Part shown: piece after piece, positions 1 through 13,040 of the stretch | Layout of the letters: each line of letters starts with the position of its first letter | How positions within the stretch are numbered: position 1 is the stretch's first letter | Assembly: GCA_005406025.1 (NCBI GenBank) | Contig: BGZK01000079.1 | Span: 620,001-684,000, forward strand | From: Eumeta japonica | Lineage: Eukaryota > Arthropoda > Insecta > Lepidoptera > Psychidae | Direction of reading: 5' to 3' | Length of the DNA stretch: 64,000 nt | Notes under the pieces: model-generated | Database searches by the model: none | What the model was told of the DNA's origin: nothing | The model's input: only the letters and a program-made list of their open reading frames with translations | Made by a program: the position numbers and the translations under genes

Positions 1-394
1 TATAAATAATAACAAAAATATAAGTATTTCTAAAATCTTATGGGCAATCTTTAGTGCTCGTGTTAGTTTGAAACGACTAGACCGATTGAAGTCTTATTCT
101 TAAAATATGTTTATGTTGTCGAGAGGAAGGTTCATAGCTGTGTTGAGGTGCGATAGGTGTCGCTGTAGTCTGCATATGAACAAATCTTACAAATATATGA
201 AGCAAATCGACTCGTAATAAGTTAGTGTACTTGTATTGAGTATGTTGTGTTGATAAGTGGCGCATGGTCGTGTTATTAAGAAAATGAATATTTGTGCATT
301 TATGTTAGTTTAGATAGAACTAAGAAAATGTATGTTTAAAATGTATGTTGGCATGGAAAAAATGTTTTTTTAATGTTTTGTGACATTAATGTAA

Positions 395-865
395 ATGACT
401 GAATGACCGAACGAATTCTTGGGTATGCGGCCAGGTAGATTGATGAACGGATAATAAGAATATCGAACGGTGGGGTGATTGAATGTGTAGATGGCAGGAT
501 GTGCGCACCTGTTGATTGGTTGATAGCTAGATGATTGGACTGGCGGGTAGCCTTCATGGATGAATAAGTGCTTGAATTGATTTCCAATTAGTGGAGACAC
601 GAATAATTGGACTTGTGAATAGTCAGACGAACAGATGATCGGATGCTCGAATAGGAACGTTGGATAGTCGCATGATTGGTTGAACGAAATAGACGAACGG
701 GGGAAAGATAGTTGGTTAAATGATCAAATGGGTAAATAAATCGATCGCATAAGTATGTAGGTAGATCGCTAGAAGACTGGGCGACTAGACGTGTGAATGG
801 CCAGATAGATGGAGAGGTAGATAGCCCAGTGAATGGACGGGTGGGTAGTTGGCGAAATGTGCGGA
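395..865. repeat. Degenerate tetranucleotide (GATG/GAAT-like) tract
   Basis: About 470 bases can be read with a loose period of four: GATT, GATG, AACG, GATA, GAAT, GTAG and ATGG units recur on the plus strand with frequent slips. Two minus-strand open frames (587-336 and 893-588) arise from this composition and are not genes. Confidence 0.7.
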
Positions 866-3076
866 AGGGCTGCCGGCCTCTACACAAAAACACATAAGAA
901 ATTAATTCTATATCCCGGCGGACGTAGCCACGGGCGTATTCTGTACGGACGTGCCACGTACTAAAAAGAACAGACGATTCTTGGTCCTGTTTGTTTTTCT
1001 TCTAAGCAGAAAAATAATTACTGTATTTGTATAGAAAACTAATAGATATTTTGTGAAAATATGGAACGTCGTATATTGAGCCGGGAATCAAAAAATAAAA
1101 TTAAAATTTAAATCTCTTAAGTTTTCACACATAAATATCATTATTTATACATTTCATTAGAAATTGCCACATTGCAACATGTCAATCACAAGAATGACTA
1201 AGTTGAAACTTCCTAAAATTAATCATTTAAGATCAGATGTTCAACTTCGTTAATTGAATGCTGACAATTGCCCGCGGGTAGGCCCGTGTTCGTTAGTAAA
1301 GTTAGCGGTTGCTTAGGAACGTTATACCTCTAATTTCACCACTTGAAACATAGGCGAGAGACAGCATGCAAAGATATTACTTTAGGACAACATACACGTC
1401 GCGATATTTCTGCAGCGACGGCTCGTGGCCTGGGCGGGCGCCGCGCACGCTCAGGCCACGTATTGACACTTAATTAATCAAGTGTGAGCAAAAAATAGCG
1501 CTCACTCTACGAACTCCGCTCAAGATGGTAGGTACTTCATCAAGCCCGGGACAGTTCACCGGACGTCTCTAAGATAGTAGATAGGAAGATTTTTATTAGT
1601 TTCGTCAAAGTGACGGATCCTCTACCGTTAGTTAGTGGGTGTGCATGTGTACGTGGTGCAACGTCCAGCAATATGGCTTAATTAAATAACGGAGTAAGTA
1701 GCTTAAAGGAAGGAACAAAAATATTAAAAAATATTCTAATGTGTGGATACGTATTATACGCATTGAACATTTAAATCCATTCGTTTCTCTCTGAATTGAT
1801 GAGAACCGATTTTTTAAAAAAATTTAAAACCAAGTCTAATAATTTTTGCAAGGCTTTTCTCTTCATTCCATGAAAAAATGCATTGCATTGTTAGATTTAA
1901 TCACTCTCGCTTTGTCCACAATTATTTTAGTATCAAAAATAATTCTTTTCATCACATATTATTTGCAATTAAGTCATTGGGTGTTGATGTTTTTGCTCGA
2001 TCAAAAGGATTTTAAAAACCAACTCCAACTTCGTATTTTATTCTGTTGAGACCAACTATCTATTGTTCTCTTCTTTTTTCTACTGCTCTTTATTTCCTCA
2101 TTTGGTTTAGCGACACTTGTGTCTTAGGCCGATCTTCGATTTTCCTAATACGAATAATAAAATCTTTTACTGCTCTTGTGATTCCTCGAAGGACATGACG
2201 GTATAACTACTGCGCACAGGCACCTCCCCACAAATTAAAATCAATGGCACGATTGTGGTCTACAAATTCATTTTTCAGAAAAATGTACAGCATTAATTTC
2301 TTTTGAAATGATAAAACTTTCAGATTTCTGGTGTACCTTCTCGACAGTATTCATTTTCTAAAGCATTGACAGTTCTTGACAAGTATAAGTGCCTTTTTAA
2401 CTGTTTAAAAAAATTGGGAGTACTTTCAATTAGACTCTATTTATTTTAAAGTTATCACCTCAGAATTATCATTTATTAACCGATTTCGATAGTTTTTTTT
2501 TTTGCATGCTTAAAGGATTTTGGATATTTTGTATACTATATAACATGAGTTACTGTAGAAAATAGCCAAACATATGAGCACAACGCGTAAACGTTATCTA
2601 TTGGATGGTATCGTTTCGTGAAATGGAACAGATAAAAAATATTTCATAAATTGCAATTACGTTTCGTTGAAATTGTTAAACAATTTGAGGACATCAAAAT
2701 GCACGTTATAAAATAGAACTAATGATGTAGTACAGCTAGGTAATGGTGGGATGCGTAAAGGATTGGTGATATTATAGACAAACGTACAGCACTTATTTGT
2801 TATAGTTACCCATGTATTTGGTCCCAAAAAGAATCATTTGATTAAGTTCAAAAACTTGTTGTATTTCAGTTCTTCCACCTCATTCTGAAACATATTCTCC
2901 CACAATCTTTATACTTTAGATCAAGGAACTTAAGTATCACATGTAATGATGTACAAAGTCAAGATTCAAAGTTTTATAGGAGACGTTTGAGTATTTGATT
3001 AACTACTCGTTAAAGAACCTTATATTAATGTTACTGACATACTTCCGCTTCCTTGTTAGTTAGGAAAAAATCTAAT
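866..3076. other. AT-rich noncoding stretch
   Basis: Nothing recognisable apart from a GC-rich patch near 1424-1460 with a 9-base stem (CGTGGCCTG/CAGGCCACG). The 67-codon frame at 1846-2049 has no coding character. Confidence 0.6.
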
Positions 3077-3212
3077 GACTTTAACCAACCGGCCTAATCT
3101 ACGACATAGAAGGTGACTGAGTTCGAAGGTGACTGTACTTTAACTCAAAATGTGGGGACCCTGGAATGATCATCGCCAGCGCTAAATTCGGGATCGGAAC
3201 TGGTTTTTCACT
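3077..3212. repeat. Dispersed repeat, pair member A
   Basis: Aligns by eye with 18655-18785: CCAACCGGCCTAATC, GAAGGTGACTG, ATGATCATCGCCAGCGC and AAATTCGGGATCGGAACTGG match in order. Source element unknown; the GGGATCGGAAC part could be an eroded B box on the minus strand. Confidence 0.7.
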
Positions 3213-3587
3213 TCTCCGTATAAAGTAAAGCGACGGTCATATCAATTATGTATGGCATTTATTATTACCTTAAGTCCTGAATTGTGAAGTTTTATAAAGC
3301 AATCACTAGCAAATACAAAACAAAATAAAATTTACAAAAGTAAAATAAAAATTGCCTTTTATAACTTATTAAGTTATTGGTTATAGAAACCGTGCCAAAA
3401 AAGTGCCCGCTAAATTGATCAAACAAAAAATTATTAAGAAGTAATCAAACTCATCATCTAAATCTGTAAGCATGAACACAAAATACGAAGTATAAATAAA
3501 AAAAAATCTTAAATTATGGAAACTGAGATCCGTCCGGCATATCTTTAGCTGACGTCGACTGAAAAACCATCTATTTATATTTTTATG

Positions 3588-3626
3588 GCCCGCTAGATTT
3601 CCGCCCGCGGGTTCGCCCTTGTAGAC
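3588..3626 (+). repeat. 'TTCTGCCCGCGACTTCGTCCGCGTGG' element fragment
   Basis: CTAGATTTCCGCCCGCGGGT followed by TCGCCCTTGTAGAC resembles the short 3' block common in lepidopteran repeats. Similar pieces lie at 29767-29800 and 32925-32965. Confidence 0.35.
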
Positions 3627-3679
3627 TTGGAATATATTCTTTTCTCTTCTTCTTTAAACAGTCCTGTCGCTTTAAATTC

Positions 3680-3850
3680 TTGTTCCATTACTCTTACTAT
3701 TTCGGCCCGATCACGCTCTGGCCTTCAATCTCAATCTAATACGCTCGGTTTCGGTCCCGATTCCGTTTCCGATCTCGCCCCAGCCCCGTCTCTCGATTCT
3801 GCGCCCAGTGTCGCATTCAATTCCCATTACCACTACCAGTCACTTTCTGT
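3680..3850. repeat. Degenerate hexanucleotide tract 1 (CGATTC/CCGATT type)
   Basis: Pyrimidine-rich sequence with CGATT, CGATC and TCGGTC phrases about every six bases (TTTCGG TCCCGA TTCCGT TTCCGA TCTCGC). It gives a stop-poor frame rich in Ser, Asp and Pro. It is followed by the flank GCTAATATCAAA at 3871-3882. Confidence 0.65.
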
Positions 3851-3855
3851 TTGAA

Positions 3856-5994
3856 TGATGTCGAAACAAGTGCTAATATCAAACTCAAATATGGACTACA
3901 TTATTCGAGGATAGTAAAGCAAAAAAAAAAATAAACAAAGAAATGAAAATGCAAAATTAAAAAAAAGATAATTACCCTGTTGCCTTTTCTGTGTATCTTA
4001 CAACATACACGCAAAATTTTATGATGTTTTCTTAAGTAGTTACAATGTTGAAACATAACACACAAACAAACTCTCTTTCGCATTTATAATATTAGTCAAG
4101 ATGTGCCAAGTTAAGAATTTCACTTAATTTCAAACAATACATTGTAACACCACGGAACCCTTTTCGCAGCTCAAAACACACCTCACCTTTAGCCTTATCG
4201 TCCATAAGACAGAATTACTCGGGTCTGCTTCGCGATCGCCAGTGGACTACACCGTCAGCATAAAAAATGATCTTCGCTAATGACGAAAGTCCTATCAATA
4301 ATTTAATCGAGTCGTAACCGCCTCGTATAAGCACAGCTTCGACGGAGTTCCCGACATCTGTTGAATGAATATTGCCTTCATGAACTGCTTATTCGCGTGT
4401 ACGGTAGTGCCGTAGCAACTACTCTACATACCTCTAACAGAAGTATTTCGGTTGTCTTGTGGGTAAATGTAAAAATATTATTAAGGACACTATTTCGTAA
4501 ACTCGTAACTCGTTTGCTTATGTTGTTGATCGATAGTGAGTTAATCGCTATTTATAGCGATTACATACGACATAAACAGTCTGTGTCGTGTGTGTGCGGT
4601 TTGTTCACACGTAGCCTACGCTGATTTCCCGCGCCGTTAGCGAGTGGTGTTATCGGACAAACGCGTGACCTTCAGGTCCGTAGCGTCCTGTCTGATACAT
4701 TACCACAGGTTTTTTCCTCATTCCACTTTTTTTTCTTCTGCACTTTGTGCATCTGTTATTGGACTACATAAGTTACTTATAAATAAATAAATAGAAGTAT
4801 TTATTTATAAGTAAATAAATTATTCCCCATCTCCCCATAAAGATGGGGAATAATTTATTGTATTAAATAATGAACACATTAAATTTCATTTATTTTTATT
4901 ATATTTCCTACATTTTTCTCTTTTAAATATTAAACGTGTTATTCAACTTAGAAGTTACATATTACAAAAAAAATATTTACCAGAACACAAATAATAATAA
5001 CCAATTATGCCTCTTTTACTAGATTTCTCGTGCTTTTTCTCTCTTTCTCATTCTTGCATTCTCCTTCCACTACCAGCATTTTCTATTCGTCTGCGAATTT
5101 CATGGCAATATGGAAATGCCGGGCGCGTCAAAAGCAACTATTGGTACATCAACGCTAAATATATATGTTTTCTTTTCGTTTAAATGCACAAATAACTTTG
5201 TGATGAATCGTTGTAGAAGGAATTAAAATAAGATATTGCTATTGTGCGATAAAAGGATCGTCATGTAAATATTATTCTCTTTGTAAATGAGAACAGCACT
5301 GTCCAACATTGAATAGCATACTTCTTAATATTTGATGGATCAAAATTTATTTCCTTCATAATGAATAGGCTAGGTTGTTAAATCGGGCCGCAGTATTCCT
5401 ACCGTTACGTTTACGCGGCCTGTGACGTCATCCAGCGACTGCAACTTTCAGCATGAATTAAATCATTCATTTATGAGCTGAAATAAAAACCACTATTAGA
5501 AGAGATGAAAGCGAAAATTAATCGCGAAATTTCTGAAAAAAAAATTAATATCCATGTGAAAATCATTTCGGTGTTCTGAATATCATGAATAAATCTATTG
5601 ATTTTAGGACGATAGTAGTCTACAAAAAGTATTGTAAGTGATTTATCAAGTGATATATGGTGTAATGTAGTATAAGTCGAAGCAATTAAATTTAAATTCG
5701 TACTATTTATCAATTAAAGAATAATGTTTGGTTTTATATATATCCTCATACATATTATTAACAGAAATTAATCATTTAAATTTTTTTGCTTGTTTATATT
5801 ATTGTAATACTTGTTTCATGTGTTATATCTTTTTCCTATTCTCTAACTTGTCAGACGAGACACGGCAACAACCTCATAAACAAAAAGTGAATAAAGTACT
5901 ATATCGATACAAGTATATCCTACATACCGTACATGCTTACATATCGTACATGCTTGATAAAATGGGAATGCGACAATCCGTAAACGCCAAAGAC
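3856..5994. other. AT-rich noncoding stretch
   Basis: Holds the 4814-4859 hairpin and chance frames (3901-4083, 4361-4624, 5471-5713, 5728-6126) without recognisable motifs. No promoter, RNA gene or known repeat seen. Confidence 0.6.
4814..4859. repeat. Perfect 19-bp inverted repeat hairpin
   Basis: AATAAATTATTCCCCATCT (4814-4832) pairs exactly with 4841-4859 across an 8-base loop. It sits in AT-rich DNA with no adjacent gene. Confidence 0.9.
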
Positions 5995-6200
5995 AATAAC
6001 GAAGACTGCCGGCAGTGGCCGCCAGCGCCGGAGCTCCGGAGGGCGATCCCCGGGAGGGCCGACTTGCCCCAGCACTTTATGGGCTTCCTCCACGGCGAGG
6101 AAAGGACCCCGCAGAGGGCCTTATGACCGGTGAGCGTGTCAAGTGGATTAGTTTAATGTCGGCAGGAGGGACCGCACACCAAAATCCTCCAAAAATTACT
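5995..6200. other. GC-rich island, possible mobile-element scrap
   Basis: GGCCGCCAGCGCCGGAGCTC through CAGGAGGGACCGCACACC is much GC-richer than its flanks. Two plus-strand frames cross it (GFLHGEERTPQRAL in one), but neither matches a family I recognise. Confidence 0.3.
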
Positions 6201-6926
6201 TCACTTCCCCGTTATTGAGCAAGTTTATAGATTTGTTTTCACAGAAATTTCTACACAACATATTCAAATAGTTTAGATATACATATACTTAGTATAAAAT
6301 AATGATTGAACATATTTTTTAATTTTTCAGTTATTAATCTGAATAATCTATTACAAAAATTAATATTATGATCAACAGGTCAATGCCGTTGTTACCGAGT
6401 TGATTTTAGCACTGCTAAGATTTAACGCCAGTGGCATAAATAAATGTGAAGTATATCAATAAAAAAAATCTATTCGTCACTCGTGTGAAAGCATTTGATT
6501 GGACCGAACTCATATTTGTAAGGAGAGCCCTCATTAAAAACATTCACAGTCCCAAAGCGAGTTAAGTACCTCAAAAGTCATAGAAGACCCTGGTGGACTT
6601 TTACGTCGTATAGGTTTTCTCACATTATCTTTGAATTGTTATATTAGAAACATACTCTTCGATGGGGGTACCTAAAACGCAAATCTCATGTTAGGGGTAG
6701 CGACGCTACATCCACTGCAGCATATATGTTACAACGCAACACAACAATTACTATAGCAAAAATTTATATGCGATATAAACGAGACATATAGGCAAATATG
6801 CACGTATATTTGCAGAAAAATGTTGAATTTAATTTTTCAACATGTTTTACGTTTCTAAGTTGTGCTATGTGTTCTCGAAATGGGTGCAGATCTACATCGT
6901 TTGGAATTTAGTAATCTAGTGCTCAT

Positions 6927-7065
6927 CCACACTAATACTCTAAGTGCGAGTGGCTGTTTGTCTGTTTTTATGATATTTTATGACCAAACCGCTAAATCGA
7001 AATTAATGGTATTTGATATGAAGATAGCTTAAATTTTGGAGAAGGACATGGACTGCTTTTTGGTT
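6927..7065 (+). repeat. 'CACACTAATATTATAAATG' dispersed repeat, diverged copy
   Basis: CACACTAATACTCTAAGTGC, GGCTGTTTGTCTGTTTTTAT, GACCAAACCGCTAAATCG, ATTTGATATGAAGATAGCTT and GAGAAGGACATGG follow the usual block order of this widespread insect repeat (recognised from memory). Likely an old transposon end. Confidence 0.6.
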
Positions 7066-8217
7066 GTCAATATTTCTTTTCAAGTTTAAACAATAGTTGA
7101 CTAGTCTCAACGAAATTTATTATACTGGTAAGAGATATCGTTATTCATAATATAACAAAGTGTTTTTATGCTTTTTTAAAACTCGACAAGGGCGTAACTG
7201 ATATTCATGAAATTTAAGATGCTTAGTTCATAAGATAATAAAGAAAATATCGAAAATTGAGTACTCCCATATACGAATCTGTAATATTATCTCATTTATA
7301 GTTTACATGAAACGTAAACAAGCTTTTATTTTATTACAGTAAATGCAAAATAGTCGTTAAAATAAAATACGTTTATAACATCTTGCTTAATTTCACCGGA
7401 GACTTATACGAATTTATAGTAGGAAACCCTCCCCGAGCGCGTCCAAGTCGCGATTGGCTGGTTTTTTTTTTGTAGCAAAACAGGTACTGCTATACTTCCA
7501 AGCTTGCGCCTAGCGAACTCAACAACAACACTAACCGTATATTCACAAACATTTGACGAACAACCATCTGTTGAGAAGGCCTTAGTCGTGGAGGTGATAA
7601 AAGTTTATTATGTTGAATAATCGTCCTAGCATGAATGTAAATTAAGAAACTTACTTCATCTAATTATTACTAAAATGCTAAAGTTCAACTGGGAGTTATT
7701 ACAGCGCCCGCGCCGGCGTTACGGCGCTCTCCGTGCGCGTTTTATGAATGTCAAAGTTTATTGTACGAATAAATTCAGAAGACGTAAACCTACGTGAAAC
7801 GGCAAACGCGCCTGCGCGCGGTGACCTACTACATGCAAGGACCAGAGTTACTGCAGGTATGCGCGTACGGGTCACTGAACTGTACCAGCGTGTACACAGA
7901 GAGTACGTAGTCGTTACGTAATTTAAAAAAACGTAAAGTACAAAATATCTTTAGTCGTATGTTATAAAAGAGTACTTGAAATACGCCCCGATTATAGAAA
8001 ATTGCCATTCGTTCGTGAGGCAGTTACCCTTCGAGGAGAACGAGCAGAAAACTTGAGGGTCCCCCATTCGACCCAAATTACGCACAAACACAAGTATTTA
8101 TAAAACTACTGCAAAAATTAAAACCTGTAGGGAGTCGGGCTGATTATGCCTATGAACATTTGTAATCTAAATATTCATAACTCGTGAAATACCCCCTTTT
8201 ATGAAGTTTTTACCATA
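7066..8217. other. Noncoding stretch with CpG-rich patches
   Basis: GC-rich patches at 7705-7742 (CAGCGCCCGCGCCGGCGTTA) and 7800-7825 in AT-rich DNA. No frame, RNA gene or repeat recognised. Confidence 0.55.
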
Positions 8218-8316
8218 ATAATGATTTTAGGTTTGTATAAGAGTAAATTTTGTATATCTTCAGGGATCTTATTGAACAGGCGTGCACAGAACCTTCTAAA
8301 TGAATCCGGAAACATG
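8218..8316 (-). mobile_element. Fragment of a related non-LTR retrotransposon (polymerase C-terminus)
   Basis: On the minus strand it reads FRRFCARLFNKIPEDIQNL, matching VRFYNKIPAEIQNLP of the 48-kb element; at DNA level GGGATCTTATT…GCGTGCACA matches GGGATCTTATT…GCGCACACA at 48708-48732. No flanking retroelement sequence is clear on either side. Confidence 0.65.
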
Positions 8317-9814
8317 CAATAAACTAACATGTAAACAAACACATATTCATTTTTATTCTTGTTTTTAAATCAAAAGGATTACTAATTTTCTTAAGTACTT
8401 CAAGATTTTTCCTTATTTACAATCATTTTCCTATGCCGTGCTAGAGTTAAGATTTAAATTTCCATAAACTCAGATTTAAAATATTTGAGATCCTAGCTTA
8501 TAAATCTTCCATACCGCCCGCTTCTACAACACGAAACTTTTATGAATATCCGCCTCATGTCCTCAGAGCAACGTGCCGTATGTAATCAGACCATGGAAGC
8601 AACAAAAAAATGCAAATCTGGCCGTTTGAATATCCAACAGATTCCCAGATATGAGGACCCATTGAAAATGTAGAATAACTCTCAAGAATATAACAGCATT
8701 AACAAAACTTTTTTCCTCATTTCGTATTAAAATAGGATCCTATTCCACAAGTTCGAGTGCGTGAACCGTAACTCCATAATGATGTTCTTTCCAGACCAGC
8801 GTTCAGTGATTTCGCAAGCGTATCCCGAAAAACCTACCTGGTTTCTAAAATTTGTTCAACAAATTAGATGTTAGTAACGATTGACAGCAACAACGAACAA
8901 TGAGTGACTCCCGATCCAAACGAATTACTTATAAGAACAATTTTTCTAAAGTTTTACTAAATGCCGGTAGTATCGATGCAGACCTAAAATTAGTGAAGTT
9001 TGTTTCATTATCACATAAATAAGGAACAATTTTTCCCCTTCTTTTTATCAAGGCATTTTACACGCTATCATCCAGACACTTATAAAGGATGAATGCCAAT
9101 TGTGGCCCAAGACAGTCTAAGGTAGACCACACAATTGTAGCTGACAGGCTATGGAGGTCAACAGTCGTTTTTATATCTAACGACTTCAACGACTTCATAA
9201 CGTATTCTTAATTTTCATATTTACATTCTATATAAATGTCACGGGATCAAATATTTTCATAACAATAATGCTTCAGCAATAGAAAAAAAAATGAATTGAA
9301 ATTGAAATGTCAGTAAATAATTTTTCAAATGCTCCAACAACCCTCATATCTCATTTAAAAGTTTTTGAGTGGTTTCCACATTAGTCATACTCACAATTTT
9401 ACTACATAACCTATTGTCATAGAGGTCAGATCGGTAAGTCCCCGGCGAAGGTGTAATAAATACGCTCTTGTTTTTATGTTCAACGCTCTGCTCTGTCTCA
9501 CGAGTGGACCGGTCAGTCCACTCGGTCATCATATACAATGTCTCAGACCGAAACTAGGTAATTTAAATTAGAAGTAGAATTGAACTAGAATTATTTATTT
9601 GATTCGTATTAATTATTTTAAAAGCGCAGTTGGTCTTTTGAATCTTTCGTTGGTCTTTCGAATGACTTTTGCGAATGGCGAAAGCTATTTCATTCAACTC
9701 TGTATAATATTTGTTTTAAATTTCACCCAAGCGGATCGTCTGCCAACGATAAGTTTTATAAACTAGTATCAAACACTCACTGCTATCGGTGATTCTCTGT
9801 GTACGATCTATATG
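8317..9814. other. AT-rich noncoding stretch
   Basis: No recognisable gene or repeat; one 64-codon minus-strand frame (9538-9344) without features. Confidence 0.55.
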
Positions 9815-9950
9815 CAAATCTTCCTCTTAATTTAGACTTTGATATCGATTATGATACTAATCCCGATGCCGGTCTAGGTCACAATTCCGGTTTCAGTGGG
9901 GAACCTTCTTACGATTCCGGGCGTGACTCCGACCCCAATTTCGAATCGTT
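9815..9950. repeat. Degenerate hexanucleotide tract 2
   Basis: GATATCGATTATGATACT followed by CCGATGCCGG, ACGATTCCGG and CCGACCCC shows the same loose period six as tracts at 3.7, 31.5 and 33.4 kb. It is preceded by CTAGTATCAAAC at 9763-9774, close to the motif flanking tracts 1 and 4. Confidence 0.6.
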
Positions 9951-10879
9951 TGTTTGTTATTCGTCTAGTGTGTATTGCGTTTATTTATATGTATTTCTAA
10001 ATATAAATAAACGCAAGCATATATGTCGACTTGAGCTACACGCTGCAGAGCTATCGACGGGGAGCATCTCTTGGCTAACCGTTGTGCTCGAAAACACGAA
10101 TTGTTTTAGTAATTCGTATTCTAATATTATCGTATTTAGCTGTAGGCATAACAGGTAACAATGAATAAGTATGAATCGCAATTGGCGACTCGAAAAATTA
10201 TGCATAATTTTATTTGTCTACAACATTGGTAAAAACCTTTATCTTGGTATAATTTCATATAAGCCCGCTTGGACAACGCATATGTTGCCGACGCTAGATC
10301 GACGCTCATAATTTTATGAGATATTTCTCAGCAGACGCACGTTTTCGTTGTGTTTATACATTATTTTCATTCTTTTTATTTTCAAATATTTATACGTTTG
10401 CTTTATTTTAACAAATCCTATAGTAGCTTGTATTTATTTTGTATGACAAAAAGTAAAAGGCAGAAACACTTTATTAAAAATTGCTTTAAAGTCTCAAATA
10501 GATCTAGGCGGTTTGATTATTGGCAATAACTATAACTGGAAGATCGCGCTGGCCATTCTCTAAGAGATTTAACAGCGCTCAGTACTCGGAAGCGTCCTTG
10601 ACAACCACTGGGTGTTTACTCGAATTGAATGTTTACCAATTTCCAACATTAAATTTAGCTTATATCTTGGTAATGTTGTGATAGGTGCTAAATATTTTCG
10701 CTTATATCGCATTCGACGCGTTGAAATGACTGTCCAGATCAAGCTATGGTACAATTCAGCAATCTTTCCATAAGAACCTACAGTGCTAACTTTGCATTTA
10801 CAAAGAGACGTCGCAAGAACTGTCAAACTCTATAGGTGAATTAATTACGTCGAGCAAAGCTGACTTAAAACAGAGGAAA
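9951..10879. other. AT-rich noncoding stretch before the RTE remnant
   Basis: A small inverted pair around 9985-10012 (GCGTTTATTTATA and TATAAATAAACGC) is present. Nothing else recognised. Confidence 0.5.
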
Positions 10880-12205
10880 TCCCGGATGTCGGCGTGCGAA
10901 AACGAGATGGTCCTCAAACAACCGGATAACAATAAGGCACTTGGCGTCGACGGAATCACGACCGAACTTTTGAAAGTGGATGAAAGACCGTCATTTAAAG
11001 TCCTCTAGAAGTTATCTAATTATGTTGTAATTTGGAGCGCATGAAATTAAAATGAAGCGTAGAGCAGGATGGTATGGTGTTACTATTCTTTGAAAAATTT
11101 GACTACGTACTCGCGCTTCAGCAAATCATACAAAAGATTGAAACGTATGATCAACCTCTATAGCGTATGTGCATTATGAAAAGCCTTTTATTCACTAGAA
11201 ACCTAGATGATGCTGCATTCTCTTCAGCAAAATCACGTGAACTATCGCTATATCGAAGTGCTGAGATGTTGTACAACAATGTTTCTTTGTCAGCCCAAGT
11301 GAAAAACGAAAACCCAAAACTAATCCAATTACAGAGAGTTGTGAGACAGAGAGATGATCACGAACTATTTTCTACAGGCATTGGAAGACGTTTTCGAGCT
11401 CTTTAATCGAAAAAGATATAGCATCAATATTAATGGCGAATACATAACTCTCCTTCCATTTTCTGGCCAAAAAGTCATCAAGACGAAATCGTTGAATTGC
11501 CTAGACACCATGGCTCATTCGAGAAAGAGTTCTAACTATTAATATGGACAAAACGAGAAATACGTCTAATGCCCATGCTTTCCCCACTCTAATGATATTT
11601 GAAAACTTTCAAATCAAATTTGCTGATGAATACGTCTAATTCGAAAAAACTGACCTGACTAATTAGATCCAATTTCGATAAAGAGGTTATATGAAGGGAT
11701 CAGCTCAGTTGAGCAGCGTCCGGAAAATTATGACTCGTCTACATATCCAACATATCTCAGTGCCTAAAAACAAAACTCTTTGAAAAGTTCGTATTGCCAT
11801 TGATGACGTACGGAGGCCAGGCGTGGTCGTTTAGTGTCAATCTCATAAACAACCTCGACGCCACTCAACCTACGATGGAAGATATACACTCGAAATTTCT
11901 CCGTGAGATAAAATTTTAAACGAGAAAACGCGCAGAAGAACCAAATTGAACGATGTAGCTCATAGAATCAATAAATTGAAATGGCAATGGGTAGATCACG
12001 TCGCTCGTAGCATCGTTAACCGCTGGGAAAGAAAGATTCTCGAATGATGACCACGACCACGACGTCGCAGCGTGAGACGACCTGCCGCGGGGTGGACTGA
12101 GGACCTGGTCAGGGCCGCAGGTTACCTTTGGTTACTGGGGGCCCAGTCGTGGAGATGTAAAGGGAGTATAAGACTCCCATTGATTTCTAAACATTGACTG
12201 CTGGA
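10880..12205 (+). mobile_element. Decayed RTE-type non-LTR retrotransposon
   Basis: Pieces of an RTE-class reverse transcriptase appear in order across several frames. NKALGVDGITTELLK is encoded at 10931-10975 (family pattern K.PG.DGI..E.LK). At 11354-11455 comes LQALEDVFELF followed by INGEYITLL. At 11761-11917 comes KLFEKFVLPLMTYGGQAWS, ending in a stop. At about 11970-12125 come INKLKWQWVDHVARSI and RRSVRRPAAGWTEDLVRAAG, the typical RTE C-terminus. Stops and frame changes separate all blocks, and the usual FADD segment after the ING block is not recognisable. It is an old, inactive copy. Confidence 0.75.
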
Positions 12206-12894
12206 CTTAAGTCCAACAATCAGTGTTCAGTAACTGAAACTAACGGTTAATTATATAGTACCGACACAGCATTGAATCACAAAGCATACATTCGGTCGAG
12301 AGACATGCGTTTATTTGCAATGTAAACATTGTATTTCGACAATGTTATCATTGAATTGCATACGTTGTTTTCCTGAAATTGAGTGCAATTAAATTACATA
12401 CGTCATATTGCTAATTTTGTATACATCCATTGTGGAATTTATTAAATTATTATAAGTTATGCATTATTAGATCATGATGTTAGCACTAAATTGTATGTAT
12501 TAAATTATTATTGTACTAAAGAATTGCAAAGACATTTTTGGCTATGATTTACTTAATACCGTTAATAGTTAAATGATTAAGAGTACTCAAAGTTAATGAA
12601 AACTGTATATCGACAAAAAAGAATGTTATTTCATGGATATGCAAGTAGCGATTTCAATAACTAATTGAATCAAATTTTTTGATCAATCCTACCGTAAGGT
12701 TCCCATACATCTTATTCAATGTAGATTATTAAGTTTAAGGTCAAAATATCGATCCTACGGTTTTCTCGAGTTACATAAGCACGAAAATATAATATTAATA
12801 CGTGTCCGCTCTTGCATATTTTTTTTTTCTTAAACTAAGATATGTATCGAACGATGTTTGCTTTTGATCTGCTTTGCGGCATTCAACCCAGTTT
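12206..12894. other. AT-rich noncoding stretch
   Basis: Nothing recognised. Confidence 0.55.
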
Positions 12895-13040
12895 TTAACC
12901 CGCTTATATAAGCTTGGTATGTATGTATGTATATTTGTTTATGTGTAACGGAATTTTTGAACGTGATTATTACCTCCTTCTAAACGTCGGATTAATGTAA
13001 AACTTTGCACACTTATCAAGGACCGATGACAAGTTAATAA
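12895..13040 (+). repeat. Dispersed repeat fragment with TATG microsatellite
   Basis: GGTATGTATGTATGTATAT, then CCTCCTTCTAAACGTCGGAT, AAAACTTTGCACACTTATCA and AGGACCGATGAC resemble a 'cctaaacggctggaccgatt … tgcacacttattaag' type repeat known from Lepidoptera. Recognition from memory only. Confidence 0.4.

Noticed and set aside
336..893. Three minus-strand open frames
   Set aside because: By-products of the period-4 repeat.
3627..3854. Ser/Asp/Pro-rich open frame
   Set aside because: Produced by the degenerate hexamer tract; similar frames occur over the other tracts.
5728..6126. 132-codon plus-strand frame
   Set aside because: Changes from AT-rich noise to a GC-rich patch half way; no motif in either half.
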